This document shows positions 6,501 through 13,498 of a stretch of DNA of 13,499 nucleotides, one piece after another. The translations under genes were made by a program, and so were the position numbers. Under the pieces are notes generated by a model. The model was given only the letters and a program-made list of their open reading frames with translations. It ran no database searches and was not told the origin of the DNA. Where the stretch lies: contig JAAUPO010000015.1 of assembly GCA_012033095.1 (NCBI GenBank), positions 1-13,499 on the forward strand. Reading direction: 5' to 3'. The DNA is from Synechococcaceae cyanobacterium RL_1_2. Lineage in GTDB: Bacteria; Cyanobacteriota; Cyanobacteriia; Cyanobacteriales; JAAUPO01. Position 1 is the first letter of the stretch, and each line of letters begins with the position of its first letter.

Positions 6501-7626
6501 ATTGTTCTAGATCGGTATGTTGTCGGTTCGCGATCGCGGAACCCACCACCATATCTTCCTGCTTGGTGTAGCGATATAACATCACATAGTAGGCGGACAG
6601 TAGCACCATGTATAGGGTTGTGCCCGTCTGTTTGCCTAAGGCCCTTAAGCGATCGCTCAGCCCTGGATCAACGGTAAATAATTTCCAAGCTCCGCGAAAA
6701 GAAATATAGGCCGGACGACGGTGATCGGTGGGAAGATCCAAGACCGGAGGAGCCCCCGCCAGGTGATTTTTCCAAAAATTTAGTTGCTCTTCTAGTACTT
6801 CCCCCGATAACCAATCTTTCTGCCAAGTAGCAAAGTCTGCGTACTGAATGGGCAGTGGCTTCAACCCAGATGATTTTCCGGCTGAAATATTGCTTTGATA
6901 AAGGGTAGTTAATTCCTTCACCAATAACCCTAAAGACCAGCGATCGGAAGCTACGTGGTGGGTGGTAAGTTGCAGAACATGTTCATCATCGGTGAGGCGG
7001 AGCAAGATCCCCCGTAATATCACATCTTGGGTTAAATCAAAGGGCCGTTTTGCGTCCTTTTTTAAGATCCCTTGGGCTGCCCGATCCTGTTCTGCGGGAT
7101 CGGCATAGTTCCGTAAATCCTCAAAAGGTAACTCAAATTCCTTTGGAGCCTGACTAATAACCTGACGAATCCCGCCCCCATCCTCTGGAACAAAACGGGT
7201 GCGGATCGCTTCATGGCGTTCCACAATGGCCGCTAAGGCCTGTTTAAGAGCACCATAATCAAGGTGGCCCCGCATCCGTAAAAAACGGTACAGATGATAA
7301 ACGCTAGGGGTAGCTGGTTGCAGTCGATGCAAAAACCACATGCGATACTGGCCATAGGATAGGGGCAGATCTCCCCTCTCCCGACTCAGCACCGGAATCG
7401 CCGCCAACATTTTTTTATTGATGGTGCGTTTAATGCGGGCTTGTTGTTCCCGTTGCAGTAGGGCTAAAATTTCAGGCTTTCGTTTGCCAATTTCACTGAG
7501 CAGCTCAGGACTGATGGAGCCAGGAGGACTCTGTAATTTGAGTTTATTGCCGTTAACTTTGACCTCAATTTTAAACTTTTTGAGGTAATCCAAAAATTCC
7601 CTAGTATCTTTATCATTATTATTCAT
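3526..7626 (-). CDS. NRPS: TubC-type docking - C - A (predicted glycine) - PCP - TE
   Basis: Terminal hybrid NRPS module, 1366 aa in this frame. Residues 1-60 resemble TubC N-terminal docking domains (FLDYLKKFKIEVKVNG, SPELLSEIGKRKPEIL). The condensation domain (~85-515) is LCL-like with HHVASDRWS at 223-231; the usual DG is DR. The adenylation domain (~555-1050) has YTSGSTGKPKG, NIYGPTE, YKTGD and NGKVDR. By-eye alignment to GrsA gives the code D750, I751, L754, Q793, I816, G818, I840, V848, W849, K1046, close to the bacterial glycine code DILQLGLIWK. The PCP carries Ser1103 in GGHS. The thioesterase starts near 1160 with GLSFG (Ser1230) and Asp1257, and has a short loop after its first strand. 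The frame ends early at 3526; the last ~55 residues, with the catalytic His, lie in another frame. The start overlaps the sulfotransferase stop (ATGA), preceded by GGGAGG. It would couple the upstream acyl chain to glycine and release it. Confidence 0.93.
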   Translation of the reverse strand: MNNNDKDTREFLDYLKKFKIEVKVNGNKLKLQSPPGSISPELLSEIGKRKPEILALLQREQQARIKRTINKKMLAAIPVLSRERGDLPLSYGQYRMWFLHRLQPATPSVYHLYRFLRMRGHLDYGALKQALAAIVERHEAIRTRFVPEDGGGIRQVISQAPKEFELPFEDLRNYADPAEQDRAAQGILKKDAKRPFDLTQDVILRGILLRLTDDEHVLQLTTHHVASDRWSLGLLVKELTTLYQSNISAGKSSGLKPLPIQYADFATWQKDWLSGEVLEEQLNFWKNHLAGAPPVLDLPTDHRRPAYISFRGAWKLFTVDPGLSDRLRALGKQTGTTLYMVLLSAYYVMLYRYTKQEDMVVGSAIANRQHTDLEQLIGYFANTIALRGDLSGNPTFREVLSRVKSMALDSYAHQDMPFEQLVEELQTERYLNYSPIFQVMFVMLNTPKAAHRLAPVDNLDIQEERIAHEASQFDLTFFVGEGDHGELNGVCEYSTDLFELATIERMVGHYQTILEGIVDNPDQAIATIPLLTQAERQTLLMDWNDTQKAYPQEKCIHQLFEDQVAQNPDAIALIFQDQQLTYRQLNHQANRLAHHLRSQGVGPEVLVGVCLERSLEMVVALMAILKAGGAYVPLDPEYPQERIDYILSNSKAQFLVTASDLLQTIPDHQAQIICIDRDITPGDVDLNLNPDSGVKPHNLSYVIYTSGSTGKPKGVQICHQSLVNFLASMKEAPGLEPHDHLMAVTTISFDIHTLEIYLPLSNGATTIIASREEVRDGKKLLASINKNQATIMQATPATWQMLLASNWPSDSGLKAICGGEAMAHSLAERLLDRVSSLWNIYGPTETTVWSTTRQVKASEYGDRKPDSESVSIGHPIANTTIYILDEAGQPTPTGVAGELLIGGHGLARGYLNQADLTAEKFIPNPFSPEKSERLYKTGDLARYLAHGDIEFIGRSDKQVKIRGFRIELGEIEAILLQQPTIKEAVVIVREDTPGNQILVAYLVPGAKGDAIAIDQIRTALQQQLPQYMIPSFFVTLERLPLTPNGKVDRQNLPAPDKQSQASQDEYVTPRTEVEKSLAEIWQRVLGLDTISIKDNFFQVGGHSLLAVQIFSQIETQLKESLPLSSIFQFPTIEGLASLLSSEVELDDFYSLIPIRKEGGRPILFGIQHTGFYDLAKYLGEDQPVYALHYGISEPMDKPLPLPAMEQLVAHFIQEIRMVQAQGPYFLMGLSFGGVIAYEIAQQLMAQGQQVATIVLFDTNLDYSNQIPRPWLQRAKVLAGLHFKTIWKKTLNKLDGMTFKDFVHRLQGKKKALDMRYFPHIYHEGPIIELSKTYEPKPYQGRVDLFQAKDFILVNNIMKKPEEAWKS

Positions 7627-8129
7627 AGTTCAATTTCCTCCCAGTCAGTAATGCCGACATTGCCATCATTAGCACCCGCAGATCCTGCTTGATCTTCATG
7701 GGGTAGCTCATAACCAAATTCCCTTGCAATGGCTTGGGTTTCTGGGCTGAGGATATGGGGTAATTGGATCGTGCGCCAAGCGTCGGCTAAGGAAGGATTG
7801 ATCGCGCGGTGATTGGCAAAATTAGGATCTCCGATCGAGGCGGATACATCATGAACTCCTTCGGTCATCCGCTCCCCTTCGTAAGGATTGAGGAGGGCGG
7901 GATCAAAGGGGATGCCCAAAAATTCACAGAGACGGGGTACTTCCTGCTCCGGTTGCCGTACTAAATCTTCATAGAGTACCCGACAATAACGTTGGGACCC
8001 AAACTGTTGGGCAAATTCTAAAATATTACGATTGCAGTTTAACCATACTTGCCCCGCCGCTTGGTGGGGAGTCCCTTCATCTAGGGCTAATAATTTATCC
8101 ATGCGTAATTTGGCAAAGGATTGAATCAT
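7623..8129 (-). CDS. C-terminal half of the PKS sulfotransferase domain
   Basis: This frame holds the rest of the PAPS-dependent sulfotransferase that begins at 8827. Its first codons MIQSFAKLRMDKLL are the inside of the fold, not a start. Read back to about 8166 the same frame gives LPGAKYLHLTRHPYS, the region that binds the PAPS 3'-phosphate in this family. RVLYEDLVRQPE, LCEFLGIPFDP and LLNPYEGERM follow, all typical of the olefin-synthase/CurM sulfotransferases as I know them. An acidic tail ends at the TGA that overlaps the NRPS ATG, so translation of the two proteins is probably coupled. One base (C in CC at 8167-8168, plus strand) seems to be missing between the two halves. Confidence 0.85.
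   Translation of the reverse strand: MIQSFAKLRMDKLLALDEGTPHQAAGQVWLNCNRNILEFAQQFGSQRYCRVLYEDLVRQPEQEVPRLCEFLGIPFDPALLNPYEGERMTEGVHDVSASIGDPNFANHRAINPSLADAWRTIQLPHILSPETQAIAREFGYELPHEDQAGSAGANDGNVGITDWEEIEL
7637..7642 (-). promoter_or_regulatory. Ribosome binding site of the NRPS gene
   Basis: On the minus strand GGGAGG lies about 10 bases before the ATG at 7626, inside the last codons of the sulfotransferase. With the ATGA stop/start overlap it supports the chosen start and translational coupling of PKS and NRPS. Confidence 0.65.
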
Positions 8130-8827
8130 GGAGTAGGGATGGCGGGTGAGATGGAGATATTTAGCTCCGGCAAGATGGTTTCGGCCCGATCGAGGGTGGC
8201 GCGATCGAGGGCATAGGTGGGGGATTTATCCACTACTAACCGTTGACCAGCTTCCCGTTGAAGTAAAGCATACACGTCATAGATACTCACATCCCTAGCT
8301 TCGAGGTCAGCGAGGAACGCCGCACTGCCATCGGCATCCAGATTCATCAGTTCCATGATCGCTTTTTGCAGACCTTCATCGAGGTAAGTCCCTGTTAACT
8401 CTTGACTCCGTTGCCCCATGGAATTAAAGGGTAATAAATGAAGTTCGGGGGGAGAAAACAGATTGGGATGGCCCGCTAACATTACCCGCAGCAGGGTAGA
8501 GCCAGCCCTGGGAGGGGACAGCACAAACACACTGGGAGGTAAGGGGGTTTGCTCCGGCGATCGCGCAGTCTGTTGGGTTACCCCTAAGGAACTGGTAACT
8601 ATCGCGGGAGATACCTGAATCTCAGGGGTGGCAGGGGTTGCACCTTGGCCGTGCATGGCGGTAAATTCCTGGGCTAAATAGGGAGCCAGTTGATCAATTT
8701 GGGGATTTTCATACACTTCCCTGGGATACACCATGATTTGTAAATCCTGCTTGAGCTTGGTCAGCACTTGCATAATCATTAATGAATCCATGCCTTGGCT
8801 GAGTAAATCTTGATCCGTGGGGGGCAA
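8126..8827 (-). CDS. PKS fragment: second ACP and N-terminal half of the sulfotransferase
   Basis: The frame is part of the PKS and reads upstream of 8827 to about 8930 (YFEQLNGGSDRDRVALITV), so the TTG at 8827 is not a real start. Residues ~1-60 complete ACP2, with the phosphopantetheine Ser15 in GMDSLM and MVYPREVYENP. After a Pro/Thr/Gln-rich linker comes the PAPS 5'-phosphate loop LSPPRAGSTLL (103-113), then AGHPNLFSPPELHLLPF and VVDKSPTYALDRA, matching the sulfotransferase domains of olefin synthase and CurM. The frame derails after AETILP at 8167-8168, where one base seems missing; the true continuation is the fragment at 8129. The expected reaction is sulfonation of the beta-hydroxyl of an ACP-bound acyl chain. 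Confidence 0.85.
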   Translation of the reverse strand: MPPTDQDLLSQGMDSLMIMQVLTKLKQDLQIMVYPREVYENPQIDQLAPYLAQEFTAMHGQGATPATPEIQVSPAIVTSSLGVTQQTARSPEQTPLPPSVFVLSPPRAGSTLLRVMLAGHPNLFSPPELHLLPFNSMGQRSQELTGTYLDEGLQKAIMELMNLDADGSAAFLADLEARDVSIYDVYALLQREAGQRLVVDKSPTYALDRATLDRAETILPELNISISPAIPTP

Positions 8828-9270
8828 TTTATCCCCTTTGAGTCCTAGAACGTGGGCAATGTTTTGTTGTAGATAGACAGTTATGAGGGCTACTCGATCG
8901 CGATCGCTACCGCCATTTAACTGCTCAAAATAGACTGGGTTGAACTAGGGGGTGGAGAAGCAGGAATGGGGGGAGCTTCTGCCTCGCCATGCATTTGGAC
9001 AAATTCCTCTGCAAAATAGGTCGCAAGTTCAACAATGGTCGGCCTTTCGTAAAATTCCCTGGGGTACACCTAATTTGCAAGTCCTGCTTCATTTTGGTGA
9101 TGACTTGCATAATCATCAAAGAATCCATCCCTTGGCCCAAGAGATCTTGATCGATCGCCGGTAATTTATTCCCTTTAAGCCCAAGTACTGGAGCAATATT
9201 TTCTTGAAGATAGGTGATCAGCAGTTGTTCCCGATCGCGATCGTTAACCCTCTTAATTGATCAAATAGGG
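8650..9270 (-). repeat. Tandem ACP domains (duplicated ~337-bp unit)
   Basis: Two carrier domains follow each other with a spacing of 337 bp between equivalent Ser codons (GGATTC within 9121-9128 and 8784-8791). Both read DQDLL-GQ/SQ-GMDSLMIMQV, then a Lys-rich helix with QDLQI, YPRE, and a C-terminal helix ending near MHG. Each is preceded by a GATCGCGATCG motif coding for DRDR. At DNA level they are clearly related but diverged, so the duplication is not recent. Tandem ACPs elsewhere raise flux through a slow downstream step; here that would be the sulfotransferase or the transfer to the NRPS. Confidence 0.8.
8925..9140 (-). CDS. PKS fragment: first ACP (broken by frameshifts)
   Basis: The frame carries the core of ACP1, GQGMDSLMIMQVITKMKQDLQI, with the phosphopantetheine Ser, and reads upstream of 9140 through DREQLLITYLQENIAPVLGLKG. 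After QI it turns to nonsense: compared with ACP2 one base is missing at 9070/9071. The next frame restores MVYPREFYERPTIVELATYF and then AEEFVQMHGEAEAPP. A second apparent deletion near 8925-8936 separates this from ACP2. It is not an independent gene, and the GTG-type start at 9140 is internal to a helix. Confidence 0.65.
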   Translation of the reverse strand: MGQGMDSLMIMQVITKMKQDLQIRCTPGNFTKGRPLLNLRPILQRNLSKCMARQKLPPFLLLHPLVQPSLF

Positions 9271-9278
9271 GTAAAGGT

Positions 9279-10034
9279 TCATTGGTTGGGGATGATCACC
9301 GGAGCTATGGCACTAATGGACTCTTGGGCAGGGGGTGGGGTTAAACCTACCGGCAACACGGGGTTAAAAAAGGCCCGTTCCTTGGGACTTAAGCGATCGT
9401 TGAGGATTTCCCAATTTAGGGCTAAAACCCCTTGTTGACCTTGCTTAGTTAAGGAGGAAGTCAATACATCTAGGGCCTGGGCTGGAGGAATTAATTTCCA
9501 ACCCACCTGGGCTAATTTCCCTGCCAACGTGACGGCCATTCCCACCTCCGACCAGGGCCCCCAATTAAGGGCTAAACCAGGTAAGCCCAATTGATTGCGA
9601 TAGGCACATAAACTATCTAAAAAGGCGGTGGCGTAGTTACTCTGGGCCGCACTACCAAACAGAGACGTAGCAGAAGAAAAACAGATAAAGAAGTCAAGTT
9701 CCTGTTCCTGGGTGACTCGATGGAGGTTCCATCCGCCTTGGACTTTAGGTCTCATTACCTTAACAAAATCACTCCAGCTTTGGTTTTGGAGCAATCCATC
9801 ATCCAACACCCCCGCTGCATGGATCACCCCACGGATCGGAGGCAGCTCCATTTGGGCCATAGTCCAGGCTTGGTTAAGCTCAGGCCAGCGGCTAATATCT
9901 GCTTTCATCACTTTAACGTTTGCCCCGATCGCTTGCAGAGCTTTAATTGCTTCGGTTTGGCTATCCTTGGTTACCCCATTTCGACCGAGGAGCAGCAGGT
10001 TTTTCGCCCCTTGTTCCACTAATTTTTGGGCCAC
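9279..10034 (-). CDS. PKS fragment: catalytic ketoreductase (KR) domain
   Basis: NADPH-dependent reduction of the beta-keto group. Upstream of 10034 the same frame gives ATYCITGGLGELGLRV, the Rossmann nucleotide loop. Then come NLLLLGRNG, HAAGVLDDG, KVQGGWNLH with the catalytic Lys, CFSSATSLFG with the Ser, and QSNYATAFLDSL with the Tyr. The LDD motif marks a B-type KR, expected to give a D-configured (3R) hydroxyl. Unusually, the usual NYAAANAFLD is NYATAFLD: two residues are missing, including the catalytic Asn four places after the Tyr. The frame ends at TGA 9279-9281 in a linker; removing one C from a four-C run (9288-9291) continues it as PTNEPLPLFDQLRG into ACP1. Confidence 0.85.
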   Translation of the reverse strand: MAQKLVEQGAKNLLLLGRNGVTKDSQTEAIKALQAIGANVKVMKADISRWPELNQAWTMAQMELPPIRGVIHAAGVLDDGLLQNQSWSDFVKVMRPKVQGGWNLHRVTQEQELDFFICFSSATSLFGSAAQSNYATAFLDSLCAYRNQLGLPGLALNWGPWSEVGMAVTLAGKLAQVGWKLIPPAQALDVLTSSLTKQGQQGVLALNWEILNDRLSPKERAFFNPVLPVGLTPPPAQESISAIAPVIIPNQ

Positions 10035-10084
10035 CCTTAACCCTAATTCCCCTAAGCCGCCGGTAATGCAATAAGTAGCATCCC

Positions 10085-10819
10085 CTAGGATCGTGCTATG
10101 GGGGGTGAGGGGGCCCCCGGCGATCGCTGGAGGTGGGGCAAGTAACGAGTGCCACTACGGTAGGCCACTTGGGTGGTTTCTGGGGTTTGTAAAATTTCCT
10201 GACAAATTTGGGCCGCGGCTTCAGCCACACTGCCGGTTAAGTCAAGATCAATTAACCCCCCCCACAGGTCGGCATATTCCACCGCGACAGTGAGACCTAG
10301 ACCCCATAAAGGGGCATGGTTGAGGTTAATTCTAATCCCATGGCCCGCGATCGCTTTAGCTTGCTGGGTAACGAGCCATAGTTTGGGAGATTGGCCCAGG
10401 AATTGATAGAGTTTTTTAACCAAATAGATCAAGATGGAGAAATCTGGTCTTAACTGCTGCTGCCAATCGAGGTTAGGGCTATCATCCCCTAGGGTTTCCC
10501 CCCAGCCCCGGGCAAAAATCACCCCATGGAAAGGTAATTGATCGTTTTGAACAATTTGACCTAGCCGTAGATCCAAATCATAAACCGTATCATCTTCCGA
10601 CTCGAAGGGAATGATAAAACAGTGATGATGTTGGGCTTCAAGGTTTTTGGCTATGGTGATACCTAAATCTCCGCGATCGCCGAGGATTAACCACTGACCG
10701 GGCCCCCGATTAACGTTACTAGATAATGGTTGGGCTTGCCATTGAAGGTCAAACAATAATTCGTTGGTAGCGACTTGGCCCGTTTCCTGGCGATAGAGTT
10801 GGGTTAAATGTTCTAGCAC
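10085..10819 (-). CDS. PKS fragment: structural half of the KR
   Basis: Continues the PKS after the AT. The frame reads upstream of the GTG at 10819 to about 11018, starting YPFQRDRYWVENSGRT, the conserved post-AT motif. The body (ELLFDLQWQAQPL, QWLILGDRGDLG, PLWGLGLTVAVEYADLWGGLIDLD, RSGTRYLPHLQR) is the non-catalytic Rossmann-like half that precedes the catalytic KR. It carries a degenerate nucleotide loop and no catalytic residues, as normal for the family. The frame ends at a stop after PPIARS; adding one base within the G/C runs at 10100-10118 leads to LTPHSTILGDATYCITGGLG. There is no room for a DH or ER between AT and KR. Confidence 0.82.
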   Translation of the reverse strand: MLEHLTQLYRQETGQVATNELLFDLQWQAQPLSSNVNRGPGQWLILGDRGDLGITIAKNLEAQHHHCFIIPFESEDDTVYDLDLRLGQIVQNDQLPFHGVIFARGWGETLGDDSPNLDWQQQLRPDFSILIYLVKKLYQFLGQSPKLWLVTQQAKAIAGHGIRINLNHAPLWGLGLTVAVEYADLWGGLIDLDLTGSVAEAAAQICQEILQTPETTQVAYRSGTRYLPHLQRSPGAPSPPIARS

Positions 10820-10851
10820 CTGGCCCGGGGTTAATTGCTCGGAGAACGTAT

Positions 10852-13449
10852 CTAGGGTTTGTAATTTTTGGAGCAGATTGGTGGTATTGCCGGTTTCCAG
10901 TAAACGCCAAAGGTCTGAAGTTGGGATTGGGCTGGTGGTTGGGGCGGCGATCGCTGACCCTTGAGCAGTAGGATCGGCGGTGCGCCCAGAATTTTCGACC
11001 CAATAGCGATCCCGTTGGAAGGATAGGTGGGCAACGTTACTTTAGTCCGTTGGGGATAATCCTGATCTAGGCCTGACCAATGGACGGTAATTCCTTTGAT
11101 GTAGAGTGCCCCTACGCTAGAGAGTAGTTGCTGCCAATCCCCCTGGCCCGATCGCAACGATGGTAACCATACTCCTTCCTTATCTCCAAGGAAGCACTGA
11201 CGGCCCATACCCAACAGGATCGGCTTAGCACCACATTCGATAAAAATTTGGCAGTTTTGCCGGGCGAGGGCTTCCATCCCAGCAGCAAAGTTAACCGGCG
11301 CCACTACGTGGTTAACCCAATAATCAGCATTAGTAATTTCCTGGTTAACAGGCTGGCCAGTGACATTGGAAACAAAGGTTAAGCGAGGGGGAGTGTAATC
11401 AATCTCTTTTGCGATCGCCCTAAATTGCTCTACCATGGGCTCCATCAAGGGAGAATGAAAAGCATGGGAAACCTGTAGTTGTTTCGTTTTAATGCCCTGG
11501 GCTTCCCATTGGGTTACTAGGCTCGCTAAAGCCGTTGCTTCCCCAGATACCACTGTACTTTCCGGGCCATTGATTGCCGCGATCGTGACTTGGGATTGTT
11601 GGCCAGCTAAATCGGCTTTAATTTGAGCAACGGGGGCCAGCAACGATACCATGGCACCACCAGGGGGCAGTTGCTGCATTAATTTGCCCCGGTGGGCGAT
11701 TAATTTTAGCCCATCCTCTAGGCTGAACACTCCGGCCACACAGGCGGCGACATATTCCCCGACGCTATGGCCCATCACCACATTAGGTTTAATTCCCCAG
11801 GATAGCCATAATTGATAGAGGGCATACTCCAGGGCAAAAATAGCGGGTTGGGTGTAGGCGGTTTGGGCTAACTCTTCCTCGGTGGCTCCTTCTCCGTACA
11901 GCAACTCCAGCAAGGGACGCTCTAAATATTGTTCTAAAATGCTGGAGCATCGATCCATTGCTGCTTGAAAGGTGGGCTGGGTTTGGTACAATTCCCGCCC
12001 CATCCCGACAAATTGGGAGCCTTGACCGGTAAAGAGAAAAGCAATTTTATCGCTGCGGCCACTGCCCGCGATCGCTCCGCTCACCAGACTAGGGCTATCG
12101 GTGCCAGCAACGAAACTATTGAGGTTGGAGATCAATTCTTGATGATCGGCGGCGACGGTAGCCAAACGGTAACGGTAGGATAGGCGGCCGGTATTAGCAC
12201 TAAAACAAATATCCCCTAAGCTTTGGGCATTATGGCCTTGGAGATAACCAATATACTGTTCGGCTAATTGTTTTAATGTGGGCTCATCCTTAGCAGAAAG
12301 TTTAAGTAGGTGCAGCGGTCTCTCTGGGTAGTCCACCGCGATCGCTTCTGGCCCTGGAGCTTCTTCTAAAATCACATGGGCATTGGTACCGGTAAAACCA
12401 AAGGAGCTCACCCCCGCCAGGCGTTTCCCAGGAACATCCCAAGGGGTCAGGGTTTGGGGTACTTTAAACCACGGCTGCCAGTTAATTTTGGGGTTTGGTT
12501 CCTGTAAATGCAGATGGGGCGGGATTTGTTGGTGCTGCATGGCTAACACAATTTTAATTAAGCCGGAAATACCCGCCGCCGCTTCTAGGTGGCCAATATT
12601 AGTTTTAACGGAACCCACCCAGAGGGGGTGCTGTTGGGGATCTCGCTCTTTGCCCAACACAGCAGTAGCCGCATTTAGTTCGATGGGATCTCCGAGGGAA
12701 GTGCCTGTACCATGGGCTTCGATGTAACTAATTTCCCCTGGAGAAATATGACCGCGATCGAGGGCTGTTTTAATTAATTGCTGTTGGGCTTGGCCATTGG
12801 GCACAGTTAAACCGCTGCTAGGCCCGTCCTGGTTAACGGCACTGCTACGAATTACCGCTAAAATTTGATCCCCGTCGGCCTGGGCTTGGCTCAACCGTTT
12901 TAAGACGATCATGCCACATCCTTCCCCCCGGCCATAGCCATCCGCTGAAGCATCAAAGGCTTTACATTGGCCATCGGGGGATAGCATTTTGGCTTTAGAA
13001 GTAGCTAGGTAGGTGGTGGGGGTTAAATTCAACAATACCCCGCCGGTTAAAGCCACTTCACATTCCCCTAACCGTAAACTATTACAAGCTTGGTGCACCG
13101 CCACGAGGGACGCAGAACAGGCCGTATCAAGGGTAACTGCTGGCCCCGTAAAACCAAAGGTATAGGCTAAACGACCCGCCGCACTAGAAGGATGAATGCC
13201 AATGCTGGAATAGGGCACGAGGGGACTATCTGGCTCTAGGGCTAAATGGCTCTGGAGTAATTCATCATAATCATGGGCATTAGCTCCCACAAATACCCCA
13301 ATAGGGGCCCCATCCAATCGCTCGATCGCGACTCCGGCCCGCTCTAAGGCTTGCCAACCCACCTCTAACAACAACCGATGTTGGGGATCCATGGCGTTGG
13401 CTTCCCTGGGGGGATACACCGAAAAAGTTGGGGTCAAACTGATCCACAT
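10852..13449 (-). CDS. PKS fragment: ketosynthase and malonyl-type acyltransferase
   Basis: Largest PKS piece, 865 codons. The real sequence starts at PREANAMDPQ (residue ~14); the ATG at 13449 and first residues are out-of-frame translation of the KS. The ketosynthase has Cys111 in DTACSAS, His246 in EAHGTGT and His287 in KTNIGHLEAAAG. The acyltransferase (~465-780) has GQGSQ, GHSVGEY with Ser562 and HAFH at 662-665, which points to malonyl-CoA. The frame derails after LPTYP at ~11020, where one base (A at 11019-11020, plus strand) is missing; the right reading is YPFQRDRYW. The module would extend an acyl chain handed over from an upstream enzyme outside the window. No loading domain is seen. 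Confidence 0.9.
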   Translation of the reverse strand: MWISLTPTFSVYPPREANAMDPQHRLLLEVGWQALERAGVAIERLDGAPIGVFVGANAHDYDELLQSHLALEPDSPLVPYSSIGIHPSSAAGRLAYTFGFTGPAVTLDTACSASLVAVHQACNSLRLGECEVALTGGVLLNLTPTTYLATSKAKMLSPDGQCKAFDASADGYGRGEGCGMIVLKRLSQAQADGDQILAVIRSSAVNQDGPSSGLTVPNGQAQQQLIKTALDRGHISPGEISYIEAHGTGTSLGDPIELNAATAVLGKERDPQQHPLWVGSVKTNIGHLEAAAGISGLIKIVLAMQHQQIPPHLHLQEPNPKINWQPWFKVPQTLTPWDVPGKRLAGVSSFGFTGTNAHVILEEAPGPEAIAVDYPERPLHLLKLSAKDEPTLKQLAEQYIGYLQGHNAQSLGDICFSANTGRLSYRYRLATVAADHQELISNLNSFVAGTDSPSLVSGAIAGSGRSDKIAFLFTGQGSQFVGMGRELYQTQPTFQAAMDRCSSILEQYLERPLLELLYGEGATEEELAQTAYTQPAIFALEYALYQLWLSWGIKPNVVMGHSVGEYVAACVAGVFSLEDGLKLIAHRGKLMQQLPPGGAMVSLLAPVAQIKADLAGQQSQVTIAAINGPESTVVSGEATALASLVTQWEAQGIKTKQLQVSHAFHSPLMEPMVEQFRAIAKEIDYTPPRLTFVSNVTGQPVNQEITNADYWVNHVVAPVNFAAGMEALARQNCQIFIECGAKPILLGMGRQCFLGDKEGVWLPSLRSGQGDWQQLLSSVGALYIKGITVHWSGLDQDYPQRTKVTLPTYPSNGIAIGSKILGAPPILLLKGQRSPPQPPAQSQLQTFGVYWKPAIPPICSKNYKP

Positions 13450-13498
13450 TTTTTACAAAATGACCGTACTTAGTCAAAACTTTACCTGGCACTTCTGG
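13411..13498 (-). CDS. PKS fragment: N-terminal part of the KS, cut by the window edge
   Basis: This frame reads PEVPGKVLTKYGHF and then VDQFDPNFFGVSP, the conserved ketosynthase segment just before PREA..MDPQ. It is open to the window end, so the start and about 40 further KS residues lie outside. After GVSP it runs out of frame at the six-G run 13408-13413; with five Gs it joins GVSPREANAMDPQ in the next fragment. Confidence 0.8.
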
